The translations under genes were made by a program, and so were the position numbers. Below the pieces are notes generated by a model. It made no database searches. It saw nothing but the letters and a program-made list of their open reading frames with translations, and was not told the origin of the DNA. Of a DNA stretch of 64,000 nt, positions 58,708-64,000 are shown one piece after another. Positions within the stretch are counted from its first letter, which is position 1, and every line of letters begins with the position of its first letter. The DNA comes from DASVVT01 sp036386415. Lineage in GTDB: Bacteria; Acidobacteriota; Blastocatellia; Pyrinomonadales; Pyrinomonadaceae. Location of the stretch: contig DASVVT010000088.1 of the NCBI GenBank assembly GCA_036386415.1, positions 62,001 to 126,000 of the forward strand. Reading direction: 5' to 3'.

Positions 58708-59766
58708 ATGCGCATGGTTATTCGCAGTCTCCTGTTCTTCGCCGTGCTGGCGCTGCTGGGCGCGCTGGTGATTTCAAAGACCGCTGCACAGGAAGGCGCA
58801 TCTAAAGCGCCGCCGCAGCCCAGACCTACGCCATCGCCCGCTGCGCCCGCGCCGTCGTCGCCGCCGCAGCAGCAGCAGGCGCAGGATGATGAATCCATCA
58901 CGGTGACGATTCGCCGCGTGCGTCTTCCGATCACGGTACTGGATAAGAAAGGGCAGCCCGTGACGGGACTGACCTCAAGCGATTTTATGATCCTGGAAGA
59001 TAAGAAGCAGCAGCAGATCGAAACTTTCGCAGATGAAAAGGAGAGCGTGCCCATCTACGTCGGCGTACTGATGGACACCTCATCTTCGACCGCCGGTAAG
59101 CTCAAGTTCGAGCAGGAGTCGGCCAAGAATTTCATGTACTCCGTGGTGCGCCTGCGCAAGGATCGCATCGCGTTTGTCACCTTCGACGATGAGGTTCGGC
59201 TCCAACAGGACTTCACGGACAAGCTCGACCTGCTCGATAAAGCCGTCGATAGCGTGAAAAAGAGCGGCGGTCACACCTCGCTCTACGATGCCGTCTGGCA
59301 GCTCTGCGACGAGAAGATGCGAAATGTATCGGGGCGGCGCGTGCTGGTCGTCATCACAGATGGCACGGACACGTATAGCCGTGCCACCTTGCGCGACGCG
59401 ATAGACATCGCGCAGCGCACGGAGACGATCATCTTCGGCGTCTCCACCAAGGCCGGATTCTCCGGCACGGTGCCGGGCGTCGAGGCCGGACAGCCGTCAA
59501 GCGGTGCCGACCGCGATCTCGTCAAGCTTTGTGAAGAGACGGGCGGCGCAGCCTTCTTCACGGGTGATATGCTGGCGCTCGAACGCGCTTTCACCAAAAT
59601 CTCCAAGGAGCTGCACACGCAGTACATCGTCACCTACAAGCCCACGAACGACCGCTATGACGGGAGCTACCGCCAGATCGAGGTCAAGCTCGCCAATAAG
59701 CGCGACGGCATGAAGGTGAGAACCAAACACGGCTACACGGCGGTCGCTGATACAGTCAGACGGTAA
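58708..59766 (+). CDS. Exported VWFA-related-domain protein (acidobacterial type)
   Basis: A protein of 352 residues. The signal peptide is at 1-27 (LLFFAVLALLGALVISKTAA). A Pro/Gln-rich linker follows, then IRRVRLPITVLDKKGQPVTG, a segment typical of the VWFA-related family known mainly from Acidobacteria. The VWA MIDAS is YVGVLMDTSSSTAGK (D-x-S-x-S) and VVITDGTDTYSR. The C-terminus is YIVTYKPTNDRYDGSYRQIE. Probably periplasmic or surface-exposed. A related gene follows 57 bases later, so they form a pair. Confidence 0.9.
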   Translation: MRMVIRSLLFFAVLALLGALVISKTAAQEGASKAPPQPRPTPSPAAPAPSSPPQQQQAQDDESITVTIRRVRLPITVLDKKGQPVTGLTSSDFMILEDKKQQQIETFADEKESVPIYVGVLMDTSSSTAGKLKFEQESAKNFMYSVVRLRKDRIAFVTFDDEVRLQQDFTDKLDLLDKAVDSVKKSGGHTSLYDAVWQLCDEKMRNVSGRRVLVVITDGTDTYSRATLRDAIDIAQRTETIIFGVSTKAGFSGTVPGVEAGQPSSGADRDLVKLCEETGGAAFFTGDMLALERAFTKISKELHTQYIVTYKPTNDRYDGSYRQIEVKLANKRDGMKVRTKHGYTAVADTVRR

Positions 59767-59823
59767 ATCGTGAAAAGAGAGATGTCTGTGACGATTTACA
59801 GTTGAGGATTCACGAGGAAAAAG

Positions 59824-60987
59824 ATGTTTTATAGTAAGCAATTAAGGTGGCGCGCAGTAGCGCTCGTATTACTGCTTGTGGCTTCGCTCTGCTCGGCGGG
59901 CGGCATGCTGTTGGCGAGCGTGCGCGCGCAGAACACCGTTTCGCCACAGGACACGAGCCGCCCGCGCCGTGCCGGTGAGCAGGCGGCTCCGACGCCTCAG
60001 CCGACACCGACACCTGAGAAAGATGGCGAAGCGGTCGATGAAGATGATGTGCTGCGCGTCGAGACCGATCTGACCAACGTCCTGTTCACGGCTTATGATA
60101 AAAAGAGCAAACGTCTCATCACGACTCTGCGCCAGGAGGACGTTCGCATACTGGAAGACGGAGTGCCGCAGGAGATTTTCACGTTCCAGACGCAGACAGA
60201 CCTCCCGCTCTCGCTCGCTATCCTGATTGATACGAGCGGCTCGCAGGAGCGCACATTGCCGGACGAAAAAGCCGCCGCGCGCGCGTTCGTCGATTCGGTC
60301 ATTCGCCCTCAAAAAGATGAAGCGGCGGTCATCTCCTTCACAGGCGAAGCGACGCTCGAACAGGGATTGACCGGCAGCGTCTCACGCGTCCGCAGCGCTA
60401 TTGATAAGATTGAGTTTGTGCCTCCTTCGGGTTATCTGGGCGGCGGCATCGTCGTCGGCGGCACGCCGCCCATCTCCGGCAGCAATACTTCGATTGCAGG
60501 CTCGACGGCGCTCTGGGACGCCCTCTGGGTGACCTCCGACGAAGTGCTCTCCGAGGCATCGGAAGGCACACGGCGCGCCATCATTCTGGTGACCGATGGG
60601 ATAGATACCAGTAGCCGCGTGAAGATGCAGGAGGCTGTGGATCGCGCAATCAAATCCGACGCCGTCATCTACTCTATCGGCATCGGCGACAGCTACATGG
60701 AAGGAGTGGACGAGGGTTCGCTCCGCAAAGTCTCCGAGCGAACGGGAGGTCGCGCCTACTTTCCGAGGAGTGAAGCGGAGCTGCGCGATGCCTTCGCACA
60801 GATTCAGAGAGACCTGCGCGAGCAGTACCTGATCGCCTACTCTTCAACGAACAAGCGCCGCGACGGCTCGTTCCGTAAAATCCAGATCGACGTCGTCAGC
60901 CCCATTGAGAATAGAAAAGACTTGAGGCTCACCTACCGCCAGGGCTACTTCGCCAAGTCGGGTGCACCAGCCGCGAAGAAGAAATGA
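59824..60987 (+). CDS. Exported VWFA-related-domain protein, second copy
   Basis: A protein of 387 residues, paralogous to the previous gene. The signal peptide is at about 1-35, then a Pro/Thr-rich linker and the leader DLTNVLFTAYDKKSKRLITT. The MIDAS is SLAILIDTSGSQERT (D-x-S-x-S) and ILVTDGIDTSSRVK. A Gly/Ser-rich insertion (GGGIVVGGTPPISGSN) is inside the VWA domain. GAGGAAAAAG precedes the ATG. It ends shortly before a family-E hairpin. Function unknown, but likely acts in protein contacts at the cell envelope. Confidence 0.9.
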   Translation: MFYSKQLRWRAVALVLLLVASLCSAGGMLLASVRAQNTVSPQDTSRPRRAGEQAAPTPQPTPTPEKDGEAVDEDDVLRVETDLTNVLFTAYDKKSKRLITTLRQEDVRILEDGVPQEIFTFQTQTDLPLSLAILIDTSGSQERTLPDEKAAARAFVDSVIRPQKDEAAVISFTGEATLEQGLTGSVSRVRSAIDKIEFVPPSGYLGGGIVVGGTPPISGSNTSIAGSTALWDALWVTSDEVLSEASEGTRRAIILVTDGIDTSSRVKMQEAVDRAIKSDAVIYSIGIGDSYMEGVDEGSLRKVSERTGGRAYFPRSEAELRDAFAQIQRDLREQYLIAYSSTNKRRDGSFRKIQIDVVSPIENRKDLRLTYRQGYFAKSGAPAAKKK

Positions 60988-61061
60988 TGAATGCGGAATG
61001 ATGAATTGAAGAAAGACGTTCTTCTTTTCATTCCGCATTCCGCATTCATCATTCATCATTT
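60986..61061. repeat. Hairpin element, mixed family E/D arms
   Basis: AATGCGGAATGATGAA arm and inverse with ATTCCGCATTCCGCATTC units. The loop has GACGTTCTTCTTTTC, a variant of the shared core. Confidence 0.8.
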
Positions 61062-61069
61062 CCTTATGT

Positions 61070-61111
61070 TATACTCACGATGTTGGGTCGAGCCCGAGCG
61101 CCGCCCAACAT
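61070..61111 (+). promoter_or_regulatory. Possible promoter box plus leader hairpin before the sensor gene
   Basis: TATACT at 61070-61075 is a good -10-like box, but no strong -35 box is found. A perfect 8-base stem, ATGTTGGG (61080-61087) with CCCAACAT (61104-61111), follows five bases later. About 200 bases separate it from the sensor start. Confidence 0.3.
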
Positions 61112-61312
61112 GGTGAACTACAAACGTGGGTGTGGGACACTGACGGTCACACGACGTAAAAGTCTGTATTAACCTCAACGCAGCTTCTTCTGCTGACCTC
61201 CGAATACTCCCAGGGTCACGCCTCGGCAAACAGCATCGTCGCCCACATCCAGAGTGCTCTAATCCTTGACGCGCCCCACGCGCTCTCCCGGCGGGTGCGG
61301 CCATAGAATAAG

Positions 61313-64000
61313 ATGTCCACAGCCTCCTCGAAAAACCGTCCGATCGTGCTGGCCGTCAACGATGCGCCGGAAGTGCTTGAGCTGCTGGCCGTGCTGCTTG
61401 AGCATGAGGGCTACAGAGTGGTGACGGCTGACGACGGACGCCGCGCGCTGGAGCTGGCGCACACGGTTGAGCCTGACATCGTGATCAGCGATGTCGTCAT
61501 GCCGGAGATGGACGGGCTGGAGTTCTGCCGCCAGCTCAAGCGGGAGACTTCCACGCGAGAAGTGCCCATCCTGCTCGTGAGCGCTGTCCGCACGGGCGAA
61601 GAGGATAACCTGCACGGTCTGGTCGCGGGCGCTGACGATTATCTGGAAATGCCGTTTCGTCGCCAGGAGCTGCTGGTCAAGGTAGCGCGGCTGACAGAGC
61701 GTCACCGCATCGAGCGACACTATCGCGAGATCGTCGAGCAGGCCGTTGACATCATCTATACGCGCGACATGCAGGGCAATCTGACCAGCATCAATGAAGC
61801 GGGCGCGCGCTTTTTCGGTCGCCCTGTCTCAGAGCTGACGGGAGCGCCTCTGAGCGACCTGATCGGGCAGGAAGCGGCAGCCGCAGACATCAAACAGACT
61901 CAGGAGTCCACCTCTAACCAACCTTTGCGCTCGCTCCACTACCTGAAGGATGCGCGCGGCGTGCCGCATTATCTGGAAGGGATGATTACGGTCGTGCGTG
62001 ACGCAAAGGGTCTCCCCTCAAGTGTGCGCGGCGTCGTGCGCGATGTCACCGAACGAAAACTGGCGGAGGAGGCGCTCAAAGAGAGCGAAGAACGCTATCG
62101 CCGCCTGGTGGAATTATCTCCCGACGCGATAGTCGTCCACAGTGAAGGAAAGTTTGTTTACATCAACGCGGCGGGAACAAAGCTGCTTGGCGCGGCCAGC
62201 CCGGAAGAGTTGATCGGGAGATCCATTTTCGAGATCGTCCATCCGGACTATCTGCCAATCGTCAGGCAGAGGGTTCAGCAACTACAGACCGGGGGCAGGC
62301 AGACGGAGCTGCTCGAAGAGAAGCTCGTTCGGCTTGACGGTCAGATTATAGACGTTGAAGTGACAGGTATTCCCACCACTTATGACGGCAAGCCTGCGAT
62401 TCAGCTCGTCGTACGCGACATCACGCAGCGCAAGCGCGCCGAAAGCGAGCGTCAGGTGATCTTTGAAATCCTCCAGGGGGTCATGCTCACGGCGAATATG
62501 GATGAGCTGTTCAGGCTCATCCATCAATCGATCAGCAAGGTGCTGTATGCTGAGAACTGTTTTGTCGCACTTTACGAACCCGCCACGGAGATGATCCACT
62601 TCGATTTCTTCGTCGATAAGTTCGATCCGCCGCCGCCGCCGCGCAACCTCTCCGCCAAAGCCTTGACGGCCTATGTGCTGCGCACTGGCCGCCCGCTGCT
62701 CTTCAGCGATGTGGGCGATGAGCTGTTTCGCCGTTTGGAGGCCGAGGGCGAAGTCGAACTGAGCGGGACGGACGCGCCTTCCTGGCTCGGCGTTCCACTA
62801 CGCACGCCGACGAAGACGATGGGCGTGCTGGTCGTCCAGCATTACGAGGAGAAGGGCATCTATTCGGAGCGCGACATCGAATTCCTCGAATCGGTCGGAG
62901 GCCAGATCGCGCTCGCCATCGAGCGTAAGCGCGCCGAAGAGGCGCTCAGAGAGAATCAGGAGCGCTTTCGCAGCGCCTTTGATAATGCTCCCATCGGCAT
63001 AGCGCTCGTGAGCCCGGAAGGCCGCTGGCTACAGGTCAACCACTCTATGTGCGAGATCGTCGGCTATACGGAGCAGGAGTTGCGGGCGACCACCTTTCAG
63101 GCCATCACGCACCCGGACGATCTCGACGCCGATCTGGATCATGTGCGCCAGATGCTCGACGGGGAGATTCGCACCTACCAGATGGAGAAACGTTATTTCC
63201 ACAGTCAGGGGCATGTGGTCTTCGTGCTGTTGAGCGTTTCGCTCGTGCGTGATGCCGCAGGCCAACCGCTCTACTTCATCGCGCAGATTCAGGACATCAC
63301 CGAACGCAAAGGAGCCGAGGTGGCGCTCGCGCAGCAGGTCAAGCGCGAGGCGCTCATCAACCGTATTACGAGCGCCGTTCACCGCTCGCTCGATCCGACG
63401 GAGGTGTTTCGCACCGCCGTCAATGAATTGGGCTCGCACCTCGGGGCAGACCGTTGCGTGATGTTCATGCAGGATAAAGGAGCGGGGGTTGTGCGGCCGG
63501 TCGCGGAGTACCGCGCCCCCGGAGTTTCTGCGGCCAGTCGCACCTATGACTTGTCTCAAGTCGCAGACCTCATCACAGGCATACGCGAGCACGGCGTCCT
63601 GGCCTTTGATGATGCGGCCACGGACGAACGCATCCGTCACCTCTATAATAATATCCTTCGCGCGGTCGGCACACGCTCGATCATGTACGTCGGCGTGAAA
63701 GTCGGCGACGAGATACCTGGAACTTTCGCCATCTCGACGACGCGCGGCGTGCGCCACTGGCACGAGACGGATATCGCGCTCGCGCGCGCCGTCGCGGATC
63801 AAACCGGAATCGCCATTCGCCAGGCGGAGCTCTACCAGAAGGCCGCCGCGACCTCCTCGCGCGAGGCGCTGATTAATCGCCTGAGCCTAGCCATCCGCGC
63901 CTCCCTGAGCCTGCCCGAAGTGCTGCGCACGGCGACGCACGAGCTGGGACGCGCGCTCGCGGCCTCGCGCGTCCACCTGCACCTTTACGACCCGGCGCAC
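61313..64000 (+). CDS. Large multi-PAS/GAF sensory protein with N-terminal receiver domain (cut by window end)
   Basis: The frame is open for 896 codons to the last base. Domain order by eye: receiver about 10-128; PAS about 134-245; PAS about 258-375; GAF about 381-545; PAS about 551-665; GAF about 679-840; a third GAF begins about 852. PAS ends carry DVTERKLAEEAL, DITQRKRAES and DITERKGAEV. The receiver is unusual: the acidic start is VNDAP in place of DDxP, the Asp is present in IVISDVVMPEMDG, and the conserved Lys is Met in YLEMPF. A kinase or other output domain probably lies beyond the window. The ATG at 61313 is the first start after an in-frame stop at 61304. Confidence 0.88.
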   Translation, partial: MSTASSKNRPIVLAVNDAPEVLELLAVLLEHEGYRVVTADDGRRALELAHTVEPDIVISDVVMPEMDGLEFCRQLKRETSTREVPILLVSAVRTGEEDNLHGLVAGADDYLEMPFRRQELLVKVARLTERHRIERHYREIVEQAVDIIYTRDMQGNLTSINEAGARFFGRPVSELTGAPLSDLIGQEAAAADIKQTQESTSNQPLRSLHYLKDARGVPHYLEGMITVVRDAKGLPSSVRGVVRDVTERKLAEEALKESEERYRRLVELSPDAIVVHSEGKFVYINAAGTKLLGAASPEELIGRSIFEIVHPDYLPIVRQRVQQLQTGGRQTELLEEKLVRLDGQIIDVEVTGIPTTYDGKPAIQLVVRDITQRKRAESERQVIFEILQGVMLTANMDELFRLIHQSISKVLYAENCFVALYEPATEMIHFDFFVDKFDPPPPPRNLSAKALTAYVLRTGRPLLFSDVGDELFRRLEAEGEVELSGTDAPSWLGVPLRTPTKTMGVLVVQHYEEKGIYSERDIEFLESVGGQIALAIERKRAEEALRENQERFRSAFDNAPIGIALVSPEGRWLQVNHSMCEIVGYTEQELRATTFQAITHPDDLDADLDHVRQMLDGEIRTYQMEKRYFHSQGHVVFVLLSVSLVRDAAGQPLYFIAQIQDITERKGAEVALAQQVKREALINRITSAVHRSLDPTEVFRTAVNELGSHLGADRCVMFMQDKGAGVVRPVAEYRAPGVSAASRTYDLSQVADLITGIREHGVLAFDDAATDERIRHLYNNILRAVGTRSIMYVGVKVGDEIPGTFAISTTRGVRHWHETDIALARAVADQTGIAIRQAELYQKAAATSSREALINRLSLAIRASLSLPEVLRTATHELGRALAASRVHLHLYDPAH

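Noticed and set aside
58512..58805. 97-codon plus-strand frame before the first VWA gene
   Set aside because: It overlaps the VWA start in another frame and has no domain or ribosome site.

Overview
The window is a GC-rich, gene-dense bacterial chromosome segment. It most likely comes from an Acidobacteriota genome of the Blastocatellia type. The main pointers are three von Willebrand A proteins of the secreted kind abundant in that phylum, a Ser/Thr kinase fused to TPRs, a TPR-rich envelope proteome and the overall codon style. This is an inference; no rRNA or tRNA gene was seen to anchor it.

Layout. 0-10 kb: end of thiD, a cyclophilin, a HAD phosphatase, thrC, a TPR protein coupled to an alkaline-phosphatase-fold protein, an ABC ATPase, a GNAT enzyme, a polysaccharide deacetylase and an outer-membrane barrel protein. 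10-19 kb: uvrC, then a WG-repeat lipoprotein gene split by a 2472-bp insertion carrying a vanadium haloperoxidase, then a large M48 peptidase/beta-propeller gene. 19-32 kb: PfkB kinase, zinc-ribbon membrane protein, dienelactone hydrolase, amidohydrolase, an EF-P with an EfpL-type loop, a response regulator, a GAF protein, a lytic transglycosylase, a TPR protein and PPK2. 32-39 kb: a minus-strand acylation cluster (MBOAT, SGNH hydrolase, ACP, KASIII) with a second SGNH paralogue upstream. 39-49 kb: aminotransferase, a 59-residue membrane protein, a VWA protein, an FmdB-type protein, a lytic transglycosylase, two glycosyltransferases, a sigma-54 activator and a YtxH/DUF948-like pair. 49.7-55.7 kb: ileS-lspA-lgt-rluD, covering lipoprotein maturation, with a four-helix-bundle (S23-type) gene inserted between lspA and lgt. 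55.7-64 kb: kinase-TPR protein, two VWA proteins, and a multi-PAS/GAF signalling protein that runs off the window end.

Two layers of mobile or repetitive DNA stand out. First, about 30 hairpin elements of roughly 60-150 bp sit between genes. Their arms are tandem repeats, mostly of about 7 nt (8-9 nt in some families). Arm families differ, yet several share the same inner core. Some enter genes: they supply stop codons, C-termini, an N-terminus, a signal peptide and an in-frame insert in rluD. One pair of such arms encloses the four-helix-bundle gene, so that locus could be the protein-coding version of the element. Second, the haloperoxidase cassette has 12-bp imperfect terminal inverted repeats and an exact 8-bp target duplication. 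Removing it restores an intact WG-repeat reading frame. It carries no visible transposase.
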